From: Chryseobacterium oryctis | GTDB lineage: Bacteria; Bacteroidota; Bacteroidia; Flavobacteriales; Weeksellaceae | DNA: 64,000 nt | Direction of reading: 5' to 3' | Assembly (NCBI RefSeq): GCF_025971925.1 | Contig: NZ_JAPDHV010000009.1 | Location: forward strand, 1 to 64,000 | In this document: positions 33,586 through 43,105 of the stretch, one piece after another | How the letters are laid out: every line of letters starts with the position of its first letter | Numbering within the stretch: position 1 is the first letter of the stretch | Notes under the pieces: model-generated | The model's input: only the letters and a program-made list of their open reading frames with translations | Told to the model about the DNA's origin: nothing | The model's database searches: none | Position numbers and translations under genes: made by a program

Positions 33586-34143
33586 ATGAAACTTACGAAC
33601 AGATCAAAAGTTGTTTCTAATAAAGAAATGACCCTTGCTGAAAAAATCTACTTACCTGCGATTTTTACAGGAATGGGGATTACATTTAAGCATGCTGTAA
33701 GAACCGTGATAAAAGGTGCTCCCGCTGTATATTCGTATCCGGAAGTTAAAAAACCGAGAGCTTCTATCTGGAGAGGTCAGCACGTTCTGAAAAGAGATGA
33801 AGAAGGCAGAGAAAGATGTACGGCTTGTGGACTTTGTGCGGTTGCATGTCCTGCTGAAGCAATTACGATGACTGCTGCTGAAAGAACCAAAGACGAAAAA
33901 CACCTTTACAGAGAAGAAAAATATGCCGAAATATATGAGATCAATATGTTGAGATGTATCTTCTGCGGAATGTGTGAAGAAGCTTGTCCGAAATCTGCTA
34001 TTTATCTTACAGACAGATTAGTAGATGTGGAAACAAACAGAGGTTCTTTCATCTATGGAAAAGATAAATTAGTTGAAAAAATAAATGAAAGGATTGATAT
34101 CACTACAAGACAATCCGAGAAACAAAAAAATGCGGTAAAATAA
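33586..34143 (+). CDS. nuoI: NADH-quinone oxidoreductase subunit I
   Basis: 185 residues with two complete 4Fe-4S ferredoxin motifs, CTACGLCAVACPAEA and CIFCGMCEEACPKSA (clusters N6a and N6b). These carry electrons towards NuoB. The N-terminal YLPAIFTGMGITFKHA helix lies along the membrane. Its stop overlaps the nuoJ start by one base (TAATG). Confidence 0.95.
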   Translation: MKLTNRSKVVSNKEMTLAEKIYLPAIFTGMGITFKHAVRTVIKGAPAVYSYPEVKKPRASIWRGQHVLKRDEEGRERCTACGLCAVACPAEAITMTAAERTKDEKHLYREEKYAEIYEINMLRCIFCGMCEEACPKSAIYLTDRLVDVETNRGSFIYGKDKLVEKINERIDITTRQSEKQKNAVK

Positions 34144-34640
34144 TGGATCAGTTTTTATTTTTCTTGGTGGCGTTTTTAGCAGTTGCAAGTGCTGTATATT
34201 TTGTATTTGCAAGAAATCCTTTATATGCTATTTTGTCATTAATTGTTACAATGTTTTCAATTGCAGGAATGTATATTCTTTTGAATGCACAATTCTTGGC
34301 AATTATTCAGATTATAGTTTACGCAGGTGCTATCATGGTATTATTCCTTTATATCCTAATGATGCTTAACCTTAATAAACAAGACGAAAGTAAGAAGAAC
34401 AATACTTTAAAATTTGTTGGAGTTTTTACGGCGGGTCTTTTATTAATTGGTGTTTTAGGAGTAATCAGAGGAGTTCAGGACAACCATATTGTTGTGGAAA
34501 ATGTAGACAGAGGGGTTGGTCTTACAAAAAACTTGGGTAGACTTTTGTTTAATGAATATGTTTTACCGTTTGAACTTGCATCCATCCTTATTTTGGCAGG
34601 TATTGTAGGTGCGGTACTAATTGGTAAAAAAGATTTATAA
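34143..34640 (+). CDS. nuoJ: NADH-quinone oxidoreductase subunit J
   Basis: 165 residues, five TM helices (FLFFLVAFLAVASAVYFVFA, YAILSLIVTMFSIAGMYILL, FLAIIQIIVYAGAIMVLFLY and two more). The IVYAGAIMVLFLYILMML block is the NuoJ signature and contributes to the proton path. It starts at the overlap with nuoI. Confidence 0.92.
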   Translation: MDQFLFFLVAFLAVASAVYFVFARNPLYAILSLIVTMFSIAGMYILLNAQFLAIIQIIVYAGAIMVLFLYILMMLNLNKQDESKKNNTLKFVGVFTAGLLLIGVLGVIRGVQDNHIVVENVDRGVGLTKNLGRLLFNEYVLPFELASILILAGIVGAVLIGKKDL

Positions 34641-34644
34641 AATT

Positions 34645-34974
34645 ATGGGAGAAGTAAATACATTTATACAAAGCATCCCTCTGAATTATTTCATTATTCT
34701 TTCATCAGTATTATTCTGTTTGGGAGTATTGGGAGTATTATTGAGAAAAAATGCTATTGTTATTTTGGGTTGTGTAGAGCTTATGCTAAATTCTGTAAAC
34801 CTTTTATTGGCTGCTTTTTCAGCATATAAAGGTAACGGAGACGGACAACTTTTAGTTTTCTTCATTATGGTGGTTGCTGCTGCGGAAGTAGCGGTAGGTT
34901 TGGCAATTATTGCTATGCTTTATAGAAATACCCGTTCTGTAGATGTTAGTATATTTAATAAATTAAGAGGATAA
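34645..34974 (+). CDS. nuoK: NADH-quinone oxidoreductase subunit K
   Basis: 109 residues from the ATG at 34645, 4 bases after the nuoJ stop. The longer frame from 34621 would overlap nuoJ. Three TM helices carry the conserved glutamates in LGCVELMLNSVNLLL and VVAAAEVAVGLAIIAML, which form part of the proton channel. Length fits the 100-110 residue family. Confidence 0.93.
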   Translation: MGEVNTFIQSIPLNYFIILSSVLFCLGVLGVLLRKNAIVILGCVELMLNSVNLLLAAFSAYKGNGDGQLLVFFIMVVAAAEVAVGLAIIAMLYRNTRSVDVSIFNKLRG

Positions 34975-34976
34975 GA

Positions 34977-36890
34977 ATGGAGAATTTAGTATATGCAATA
35001 GTACTTTTACCACTTTTAGGTTTTCTTATTAACGGTTTATTTGGGAAAAGCCTTCCGAAAATATTAGTAGGTTCCTTAGCTACTGCGGTAGTTTTTGGTT
35101 CGTTCTGTATTGCGGTAAGTCTTTTTCTGAACTTCAGTTCAGAAAGCCAACCTGTAATTATAAGAGCTTTTGAATGGTTTAGAGTAAATGGTGTTCAAGT
35201 TAATTTTGGATTCCAAATTGATCAGTTATCATTAATGATGGTAATGATCATCACAGGTATCGGTTCTTTAATCCACCTGTACTCTATCGGATATATGAGC
35301 CATGATAAAGGTTTCTATAAGTTTTTCACTTATTTGAACCTGTTTATCTTCTCAATGTTATTATTGGTAATGGGAAGCAACTACCTTATCTTATTCATCG
35401 GATGGGAAGGTGTAGGATTGTGTTCTTATTTACTAATCGGTTTCTGGTATACCAACGAAGAATATGGTAAAGCTGCAAGAAAAGCATTCATTATGAACAG
35501 AATTGGTGACCTTGCGTTATTGATTGGTATTTTCATGATTGCAGGACAAACCAACGCTGTTGATTATCTTACTGTAGCTGAAAACGCTGGAAAATTTGAG
35601 TTAGACGGAAGCGTAATTATCTTTATTACAGCAAGTTTATTTATTGGTGCAACTGGTAAATCTGCTCAGGTTCCTTTATATACTTGGTTACCAGATGCGA
35701 TGGCTGGTCCTACTCCTGTCTCAGCGTTGATTCACGCTGCTACAATGGTAACTGCAGGTATTTATTTAGTAGTAAGATCAAACTTCTTATTTACTTTAGC
35801 ACCTACAGTTCAGGGAGGAATTTTATTCATCGGATTCTTAACGGCAGCTCTGGCTGGTTTTTATGCGCTTCGTCAAAACGATATCAAAAAAGTATTGGCA
35901 TATTCTACAGTTTCACAACTTGGATTTATGTTCATCGCTTTAGGTCTTGGAGCGTATACTACGGCAATGTTCCACGTAATGACACACGCTTTCTTTAAAG
36001 CATTATTATTCTTAGGAGCAGGTTCGGTGATTCACGCGATGAGCAACGAACAGGATATGCGTTTCATGGGAGGCTTGAAAAAATATATTCCTCTTACTCA
36101 TGTAACTTTCCTTATCGGAACATTAGCTATTTCAGGATTCCCTTTATTGTCAGGGATGATTTCTAAAGATGAAATTTTAGTCGCTGCTTTTGCTAAAAAC
36201 CCTATTTATTGGGTAATCTTATTTGTTTTAGCAGCAATTACGGCAACATATATGTTCAGACTGTATTATTTGACTTTCCACGGAGAGTTCAGAGGTACAG
36301 AAGAGCAAAAACATCACTTACACGAAAGCCCTGCAAATATGACTTTACCATTAATCGTATTAGCAATTCTTTCTGTACTTGGTGGATTTATTAACCTTCC
36401 TCACTTCATCGGTCATGGTCATTACGCAAAATTAATGGAATGGCTGAAACCGGTTCTTACTGAGGAAAGTTTTAAACAAATGGAAGCAACTCTTTCTGGA
36501 GTTCCGTTTAATACTGAAATGATACTTTTAGGAGCAACAGTTATCATGTTCTTCTGTGTTTGGTTTATTGTTAAAAACACTTATGTTAATAAGAAAAAAC
36601 AAGCACTTCCTGAAGAGCAGTATACCGGATGGGAAAAACTGTCTGCTAAAAAATTATATATTGACGAGCTTTACAATGCATTGATTGTAAAAACTGTTGA
36701 AGGATTAGGTCGTGGAGGAAAGATGTTTGATAAAGGTATTCTTGATCGTTTTGTAGACTTTGTGGGTGATGGTGCTGAAGATAGCGGAAAAGCTATGAAA
36801 CGTATTCAGAACGGAAATGTTGAGAACTACATTCTTATCATGTCTTTAGCTGTGGGAATTATATTAATTGTTAACTTTTTATTACAATAA
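34977..36890 (+). CDS. nuoL: NADH-quinone oxidoreductase subunit L
   Basis: 637 residues with about 16 TM helices of the Mrp-like antiporter fold. Key motifs are GWEGVGLCSYLLIGFWY, STYTWLPDAMAGPTPVSA-type sequence (seen as YTWLPDAMAGPTPVSALIHA) and VLAYSTVSQLGFMF. The C-terminal lateral amphipathic helix region (SAKKLYIDELYNALIVKT) is present, so the subunit is full length. nuoM begins 2 bases after it. Confidence 0.95.
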   Translation: MENLVYAIVLLPLLGFLINGLFGKSLPKILVGSLATAVVFGSFCIAVSLFLNFSSESQPVIIRAFEWFRVNGVQVNFGFQIDQLSLMMVMIITGIGSLIHLYSIGYMSHDKGFYKFFTYLNLFIFSMLLLVMGSNYLILFIGWEGVGLCSYLLIGFWYTNEEYGKAARKAFIMNRIGDLALLIGIFMIAGQTNAVDYLTVAENAGKFELDGSVIIFITASLFIGATGKSAQVPLYTWLPDAMAGPTPVSALIHAATMVTAGIYLVVRSNFLFTLAPTVQGGILFIGFLTAALAGFYALRQNDIKKVLAYSTVSQLGFMFIALGLGAYTTAMFHVMTHAFFKALLFLGAGSVIHAMSNEQDMRFMGGLKKYIPLTHVTFLIGTLAISGFPLLSGMISKDEILVAAFAKNPIYWVILFVLAAITATYMFRLYYLTFHGEFRGTEEQKHHLHESPANMTLPLIVLAILSVLGGFINLPHFIGHGHYAKLMEWLKPVLTEESFKQMEATLSGVPFNTEMILLGATVIMFFCVWFIVKNTYVNKKKQALPEEQYTGWEKLSAKKLYIDELYNALIVKTVEGLGRGGKMFDKGILDRFVDFVGDGAEDSGKAMKRIQNGNVENYILIMSLAVGIILIVNFLLQ

Positions 36891-36892
36891 TA

Positions 36893-38386
36893 ATGTCTTG
36901 TTTGTTATTAACATTATTACTATTACCTCTAGTAGGTTCGGGATTAGTTTTTGCATGGAAGAGTAATTCCAGCAAATATTTGGCACTGGGAATTGCATTG
37001 GTACAAATGCTTGTAACGTTTTACATTACGGCGGATTTTGATTTTAATCCGACTGTAGACAGCGTTTTACAGCATGAAATCAATTATCCTTGGTCACAAT
37101 TTATGAAGAGTTCTCTTCACTTCGGTATCGATGGGATGAGTTTGCTTCTTTTATTGTTGACTAATATTTTAGCGCCAATCATTATTTTATCTTCTTTTAA
37201 TGAAAATGTAAGTTATAGAAACTCTTTCTACGGTTTGATTTTGCTGATGCAATTCGGATTGGTAGGAGTTTTCACATCTCTTGATGGGTTATTATTTTAC
37301 ATTTTCTGGGAAGTAACTTTAATTCCGATTTGGTTTATTGCCGGACTTTGGGGTCAGGAGAATAAAAGGTTTGAATTTACTACGAAATTCTTTGTATATA
37401 CATTCGTTGGATCATTATTCATGTTAGCAGGTTTGATTTATGTTTATAACTACTCTGCTTCATTTGCTCTAACAGATCTGTATAATGCTCAACTAAACGA
37501 AGTACAACAAACAGTGGTTTTCTGGTTTATTTTCTTTGCTTTTGCAGTGAAATTACCGGTATTTCCTTTCCACACTTGGCAACCGGATACTTATACATAT
37601 TCACCGACTCAAGGTTCAATGCTTTTATCGGGTATCATGCTTAAAATGGCTGTATATGGAGTAATGCGTTATTTATTACCAATCACTCCACTTCCAATTG
37701 CTGGAATTTCAGGACAGATTGTAATTATCCTTGCGATTGTTGGAATTGTTCATGGTGCACTTATAGCTATTATTCAGACAGATATGAAGAGAATTATTGC
37801 CTATTCTTCTTTCTCTCACGTTGGATTAATGGTTGCAGGTATCTTCGCTTCTGCTGTAATTAGCTTGAGAGGAACTTTCAATATTGAAGGTGCTGAAGGT
37901 GCTTTGGTACAGACTTTTGCGCACGGTATTAACGTGGTTGGGCTGTTCTACTGCTGTGATATTTTATACAAAAGATTCAAATCAAGAGACATTAGACAAA
38001 TGGGAGGTCTTGCTAAAGTAGCTCCAAAATTTGCTGTATTGTTCCTGATTATTATACTAGGTTCAATGGGAGTTCCATTGACAAATGGATTCATCGGAGA
38101 ATTTATTTTGTTGAAATCTGTTTATGATTTTAACGGATTGGCAGCTGTAATTGCAGGTCTTACGGTAATTCTTTGTGCCGTATATTTATTGAGATTCTAC
38201 GGAAAAGCAATGTTCGGACAAGGAAATGATGAGGTTTTGAGCACAGCAAAAGATTTATCTGCTGTAGAATTCTCTGTATTGGCAAGTTTAGCGGTTTTTG
38301 TGATTTTACTTGGTATTTTCCCACAACCGGTAATCGAAATGGTGAATAGTTCGTTGAAGTTTATCTACCAATCAATGGTAAGTTAA
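36893..38386 (+). CDS. nuoM: NADH-quinone oxidoreductase subunit M
   Basis: 497 residues, 14 predicted TM helices of the antiporter-like family. FYIFWEVTLIPIWFIAG carries the conserved Glu, and VKLPVFPFHTWQPDTY and RIIAYSSFSHVGLMVAG are present. It pumps protons in the middle of the membrane arm. The first Met is followed by a hydrophobic helix (CLLLTLLLLPLVGSGLV), supporting the start. Confidence 0.94.
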   Translation: MSCLLLTLLLLPLVGSGLVFAWKSNSSKYLALGIALVQMLVTFYITADFDFNPTVDSVLQHEINYPWSQFMKSSLHFGIDGMSLLLLLLTNILAPIIILSSFNENVSYRNSFYGLILLMQFGLVGVFTSLDGLLFYIFWEVTLIPIWFIAGLWGQENKRFEFTTKFFVYTFVGSLFMLAGLIYVYNYSASFALTDLYNAQLNEVQQTVVFWFIFFAFAVKLPVFPFHTWQPDTYTYSPTQGSMLLSGIMLKMAVYGVMRYLLPITPLPIAGISGQIVIILAIVGIVHGALIAIIQTDMKRIIAYSSFSHVGLMVAGIFASAVISLRGTFNIEGAEGALVQTFAHGINVVGLFYCCDILYKRFKSRDIRQMGGLAKVAPKFAVLFLIIILGSMGVPLTNGFIGEFILLKSVYDFNGLAAVIAGLTVILCAVYLLRFYGKAMFGQGNDEVLSTAKDLSAVEFSVLASLAVFVILLGIFPQPVIEMVNSSLKFIYQSMVS

Positions 38387-38402
38387 TTTGATATTTTAAG
38401 AA

Positions 38403-39782
38403 ATGAGTGTTTTAATTATTGTTTTCCTAACGGCAGTTATTGCGTTATTTTCAGGAGTTTTTGAACAAGGAAAATTCGCAAGATACATTGGGATTTTGGG
38501 ATTAATCATCGCATTATGGGTAAGTTTCATGCCAGAGTGCTCGTTCTTCGAACAGTACAGACACATGTACGACTATACTGCAAATACTGCGTTATTCACT
38601 AAGATATCAATTGTAACGACATTATTGTTATTCTTTTTAGGAGGTTTTGCGTTCAGTAATCACAGAAGTCACCAATCAGAACTATATGCATTAATGCTTT
38701 TTGCTCTTTGTGGAGGAATTATTCTTTTTGGATATCAGAACTTAGTAACGATGTTCTTAGGAGTTGAGATTCTTTCTATTCCTTTATATGTAATGGCCGG
38801 AGCTAATAAAACTGATTTGAGATCAAACGAAGCTTCTATTAAATATTTCTTAATGGGTGCATTTGCGACAGGTTTCTTACTTTTCGGTATTGCATTCATC
38901 TACGGAAGTGCAGGAAGTTTTGATTTGTATAAAATCCATGATTTCGGAGTTTCAAATCCTAAAGACGTAATGTTTATTTTAGGAGTTTTATTGATTCTTT
39001 GTGCGTTGGCATTCAAAGTAGCATTAGCACCTTTCCATATGTGGAGTCCTGATGTTTATTACGGTGCTCCTTCGTTAATCACAGCTTTTATGGCGAGTGT
39101 TGTGAAAATCTCAGGATTCTTTGCTCTCTTCAGATTAATGACAATAGGTTTTTCAGGAGTTACAGCAGATTGGATTAATGTTTTCGGAGTATTCTTAATC
39201 ATTACTTTACTTTTGGCAAACGTTATGGGTCTTGCTCAGACCAATGCAAAAAGAATGTTGGCTTACTCTTCTGTTTCTCACGCAGGATATATTGGTTTAG
39301 TTTTCTTCGGAATGACAAGCCTTTCTACTTATAATTTAGCTTTCTATTTGTTTGCTTACTCTTTATCAACTGTAGGAGTTTTCATGTGCTTGATTTATGT
39401 AGAAAAATTAAAAAGAGAAACTTCATTCGGAGCTTTCAAAGGATTAGCAAAATCTGAACCTTTATTGGCAACAGTAGCGGCAATCTCTATGCTTTCAATG
39501 GCTGGAGTTCCTTTAACGGCAGGTTTCATGGGTAAATTTGCTTTATTCTCTCAGGCAATGAACGGTGCGGCTTTCTTAGTTTTAATCGCTGTTTTAGGTT
39601 CTGCAGTTTCAATTGCATATTACTTAAGACTAATTATTTCAATGTTTTTCTTTAAAGAAAGTTCATTTAAATCTTCGGAAAAAGTAACACTTACTTACAA
39701 TATTGTAGCTGTAGTAATTATAGCATCAATCATTGCTTTAGGAGTTTTCCCAGATTTATTTGCAAAACAGTTCGGGTTGTAA
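38403..39782 (+). CDS. nuoN: NADH-quinone oxidoreductase subunit N
   Basis: 459 residues, 14 predicted TM helices. NuoN motifs include FLGVEILSIPLYVMAG, FKVALAPFHMWSPDVYYGAP and KRMLAYSSVSHAGYIGL. It is the last complex I gene. A hairpin terminator starts 24 bases after its stop, closing the nuo operon. Confidence 0.94.
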   Translation: MSVLIIVFLTAVIALFSGVFEQGKFARYIGILGLIIALWVSFMPECSFFEQYRHMYDYTANTALFTKISIVTTLLLFFLGGFAFSNHRSHQSELYALMLFALCGGIILFGYQNLVTMFLGVEILSIPLYVMAGANKTDLRSNEASIKYFLMGAFATGFLLFGIAFIYGSAGSFDLYKIHDFGVSNPKDVMFILGVLLILCALAFKVALAPFHMWSPDVYYGAPSLITAFMASVVKISGFFALFRLMTIGFSGVTADWINVFGVFLIITLLLANVMGLAQTNAKRMLAYSSVSHAGYIGLVFFGMTSLSTYNLAFYLFAYSLSTVGVFMCLIYVEKLKRETSFGAFKGLAKSEPLLATVAAISMLSMAGVPLTAGFMGKFALFSQAMNGAAFLVLIAVLGSAVSIAYYLRLIISMFFFKESSFKSSEKVTLTYNIVAVVIIASIIALGVFPDLFAKQFGL

Positions 39783-39805
39783 AAATCAATCTAAAATAAA
39801 ATATG

Positions 39806-39832
39806 GCACAGCAGAAATGTTGTGCTTTTTTT
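39806..39832 (+). terminator. Terminator of the nuo operon
   Basis: GCACAGCA (39806-39813) pairs with TGTTGTGC (39818-39825) across a GAAA loop, followed by seven T residues. The first in-frame ATG of the next gene lies at the foot of this hairpin, so that ATG is unlikely to be the real start. Confidence 0.85.
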
Positions 39833-39856
39833 ATAAATTTACTTCAAATTTCAGTT

Positions 39857-42166
39857 TTGTCAAATCTTTACAAAAAAGACTCCCCTTTTCAAGTTTATAT
39901 TTCATTCAAAAAATATTTGGATGTATTGGAGCATATCCGCTACAACGACAGACTTGAATATCGTGCTAATTATGCAGAGTCACTTATTGAAAAGACTAAG
40001 AATTTTCAGGAACTGAGAGACGGTTTTCAGGATTTGAGTTTACTTGAAAAAAATAAAGACCTCATCAAGCTTCTTTTGGCCGATCTTTTCCCAACCGGTC
40101 TTACTCTTAACGAAATAAAAGCAGCAAGTATTCCCATTTCAAATATTACCTTCAATTATACGGAAAGGTTTAAAAATATTCTGAAAGATGCGGGGAAAGA
40201 TTTTGAAATCGAACTAAGAAACATTAATGATGATGATTTTTATGTATTCTGCTGCTGTCTGATTTTACAGACTTATTTCAAGCGAGATATAAAAACTTCA
40301 CAGCCTCTCTATTATGATATTCCAGACAAGCGAGGAATCATAAAGCATTATAAAATTACTGTAAATTCTGATTTCAGTGAGGTTTATCCTACAGAAGAGG
40401 TGAAAATTCCGAGTGATGAAATCATTGATATGCTACTCGAAAATCTAGATGATGTAAAACTTTGGAAAAAATACTTCCCATCAAAATCATGGATTTTGAG
40501 CGGATTCACAATAATTTCCTTGGTCGATTGCACTACAGAAGTAGCTCTATCAGATTTAAAGTCAATAATGATAAAAATTGATCCGGAAGATCTTACTCCT
40601 GATCAAAATTTAAAAGAAATTTTTAAATCCTATTTTGATGTCGCGGATCTGAATTTTGGCTTAATGCTTTTCAATAAAAAGGAAAAAAAATTAGAAAGAG
40701 TTCCTATTTATGAAAATGTTTTCACCAATCATATTCTTGATTTTTGGATCAATACTTTCGATGAAGAAGTTCAGAAAACCGCTTTTGAAAATTTCAATTA
40801 CAATTCAAAACCAATTGTTATTTCAAATGTCAATAATCTCGATAATGAAGTAAAAAAGTTGCCTTCATTTAATATTCTCAAAGAAAATAACATTAATAGC
40901 TTCATGGTAATTCCTATAATGAAAGACAATGAATTACTTGCCATCATGGAGTTTACCTCACCTATAGCCAACAGTTTGAATGGTTTGAAGTTAAAAAAAC
41001 TTGAATTTTTTGTTGATATCATTTTATATTCGTTAAACAGATTCAATTTTGAAAGAAATAACCAGATTGAGGCCATTATTCAAAGGGAATACACCACCAT
41101 TCATGACAGTGTAGTCTGGAAATTCAGAAATGAAGCTGAAAAGTATTACAACGCTTTTCTTGCAAAAAAAATGTATACGCTGAAGCAGATTACATTCAAA
41201 AATCTGGCCCCTCTTTTCGGTTTTTCAGATATTCGTTCTTCATCTGCGATACGTTTTAACTTAATGCAGAAAGATTTATACGAGCAGATTTATTCATTGA
41301 AAGATGTTTTTTCATTTGTAAATTCTGATTCAAAAAAATTTCTTTCAATATTAGATATTTTTGAAAATGAACTCAAAAATGAAATTAAAGCAGATACAGA
41401 ACAAAGATTTCAGAAACTATTAAAAGAGGAAATTCACCCTTTCTTACAAGGAAAACTTGAAACAAAAGAAACAAAGGAGGTTAAAAATAAAATCAAAAAT
41501 TATTTTTCACAGATTTTCACCCAAAATCATTTATTCTATGCCCATAGAAAAGATTTGGATGAATCAATCACTTTGGTAAACCGAAAATTAGCCAATATGC
41601 TTGATGAAAGCCAAATTACTGCTCAACAGGTTTTTCCGCATTATTATGAAAGATTTAAATCTGACGGTGTAGAACATAACTTATATATTGGTAAAAGTAT
41701 TTCTCCGGACTTAAATTACACTTCCAAGGTTGTTCATAAATTAAGGTATTGGCAATTGAGTACAATTTGCAAGATGGAGCTGGAGTTTCAGAAGTTCAAA
41801 AAAGACTTGCCAATTCCTTTAGATATTGCTTCGTTGATTTTCGTTTATAACGAAAAAATAGACATTCGTTTCAGAATGGATGAAAAACGATTTGATATAG
41901 ACGGGGCTTACAATTCTTATTATGAAATTATAAAAAAACGTCTAGACAAAGCACACATTAAAGATTCTGATGAAAGAATAACCTGTCCCGGAAAAATCAC
42001 CATAGTTTATTTCGGAATGGAAAATCAAAAAGAATATTTAGATTATATCAACAAGCTTCAGAAAAAAGGCATCCTTCAGAATGATACGGAATTCTTAAAA
42101 GTTGAAGACTTACAAGGAATTACAGGATTATTGGCTCTGAGAGTTTCTCTATCTTCTCAAAATTAA
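39857..42166 (+). CDS. GAF-domain-like hypothetical protein
   Basis: 769 residues from a proposed TTG start (LSNLYKKDSPFQVYISFKKY). The ATG at 39803 gives 18 more residues but falls inside the nuo terminator. The N-terminal half is helical. A GAF-like region is visible around residues 250-400 (FGLMLFNKKEKKLERVPIYE ... INSFMVIPIMKDNELLAIME). A long helical C-terminal part follows with HDSVVWKFRNEAEKYYNAF. No kinase, cyclase or DNA-binding domain is recognised. It is soluble. Its stop shares the TTAA of the convergent bestrophin gene. Conserved in Flavobacteriia, function unknown. Confidence 0.65.
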   Translation: MSNLYKKDSPFQVYISFKKYLDVLEHIRYNDRLEYRANYAESLIEKTKNFQELRDGFQDLSLLEKNKDLIKLLLADLFPTGLTLNEIKAASIPISNITFNYTERFKNILKDAGKDFEIELRNINDDDFYVFCCCLILQTYFKRDIKTSQPLYYDIPDKRGIIKHYKITVNSDFSEVYPTEEVKIPSDEIIDMLLENLDDVKLWKKYFPSKSWILSGFTIISLVDCTTEVALSDLKSIMIKIDPEDLTPDQNLKEIFKSYFDVADLNFGLMLFNKKEKKLERVPIYENVFTNHILDFWINTFDEEVQKTAFENFNYNSKPIVISNVNNLDNEVKKLPSFNILKENNINSFMVIPIMKDNELLAIMEFTSPIANSLNGLKLKKLEFFVDIILYSLNRFNFERNNQIEAIIQREYTTIHDSVVWKFRNEAEKYYNAFLAKKMYTLKQITFKNLAPLFGFSDIRSSSAIRFNLMQKDLYEQIYSLKDVFSFVNSDSKKFLSILDIFENELKNEIKADTEQRFQKLLKEEIHPFLQGKLETKETKEVKNKIKNYFSQIFTQNHLFYAHRKDLDESITLVNRKLANMLDESQITAQQVFPHYYERFKSDGVEHNLYIGKSISPDLNYTSKVVHKLRYWQLSTICKMELEFQKFKKDLPIPLDIASLIFVYNEKIDIRFRMDEKRFDIDGAYNSYYEIIKKRLDKAHIKDSDERITCPGKITIVYFGMENQKEYLDYINKLQKKGILQNDTEFLKVEDLQGITGLLALRVSLSSQN

Positions 42167-43086
42167 TCTATAAAATAAGAACTAGGTTTAGGCAATTCAC
42201 TTTGCGAAATTTCTGCCTGTTCAAAAATTGAGAATTCAATTGTTCGGCAAATGCTATTTAATGCCAAATCGTTTTCTTCTTCTCCAAAAGGCTCCCCAAT
42301 TTCCTGAATAATTGCATCCAATGCAATAAAAGTATAGCTAATAAGAAGTACAATAAGAGGCATCATCCACTCCAAAGTATCAACCAAACCGAAAGGCAGC
42401 CAAAAACAATATAAATAGACCGTGCGATGCAAAAGAATACTGTAAGGGAAAGGCAACGGCGTATTATGAATCCTTTCACATCCTCCATAGATATTAGAAA
42501 ACTGATTCAGTTGATGATCCATTTGAGCTAAAACAATGGTATCAATATTTCCTTTTTTATTCTGTTCATTCAGCCATTCTGCAATAAATCCTAAAATAAT
42601 ATTCGGAATAAACTTTTTCCCATCCAACTGCTTCACCCGCTCCGGAGAAAGTAATCTTAAAAGGTGTTCGTTTCCCGATTTCTCCCTCAATTCATAGTTT
42701 AAAGACCAACAAAATGCTGAAATTAATTTTACAATTTCTTGTTTTTCCTTTTTAGCATCGGGTGAAGAATTATTTACTAATGTCAGAATCTGCCTGGTAA
42801 GTGACCGTGTTTCGTTAACCAATAATCCCCAAAGTTTTCGTCCTTCCCAATATCTGTCATAGCTTGCGGAATTGCAAAATCCCATAAAAATAGCCAATGC
42901 CAAACCTATTAACGTAAAAATAGTCGGATTGAGATGAACTTTATAATCGAAAATCTTACCCTTGAAAATATATATTGCTAAAGAAAACATTGTGATAGCC
43001 AAAAGCTGAACAATGGTTTTCTTCAACACAGAACCTCTCCATACAAACAACATTTTCAGCCAATGTGTACGCTGTCTGACAATCAT
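42163..43086 (-). CDS. Bestrophin-family ion channel
   Basis: 307 residues with the UPF0187/bestrophin layout: N-terminal LVKKT-like VLKKTIVQLLAITMFSLAIY, then FTLIGLALAIFMGFCNSASYDRYWEGRKLWG-type sequence (the NxxxDRYWEgR signature), and later PFPYSILLHRTVYLYCFWLPFG before a C-terminal TM pair and IGEPFGEEEND. Bacterial bestrophins form pentameric ion channels. It is downstream of, and co-directional with, the HD-Pycsar gene, 19 bases away, suggesting an operon. Confidence 0.9.
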   Translation of the reverse strand: MIVRQRTHWLKMLFVWRGSVLKKTIVQLLAITMFSLAIYIFKGKIFDYKVHLNPTIFTLIGLALAIFMGFCNSASYDRYWEGRKLWGLLVNETRSLTRQILTLVNNSSPDAKKEKQEIVKLISAFCWSLNYELREKSGNEHLLRLLSPERVKQLDGKKFIPNIILGFIAEWLNEQNKKGNIDTIVLAQMDHQLNQFSNIYGGCERIHNTPLPFPYSILLHRTVYLYCFWLPFGLVDTLEWMMPLIVLLISYTFIALDAIIQEIGEPFGEEENDLALNSICRTIEFSIFEQAEISQSELPKPSSYFID

Positions 43087-43105
43087 TTTATAATTGATTT
43101 AAAAA

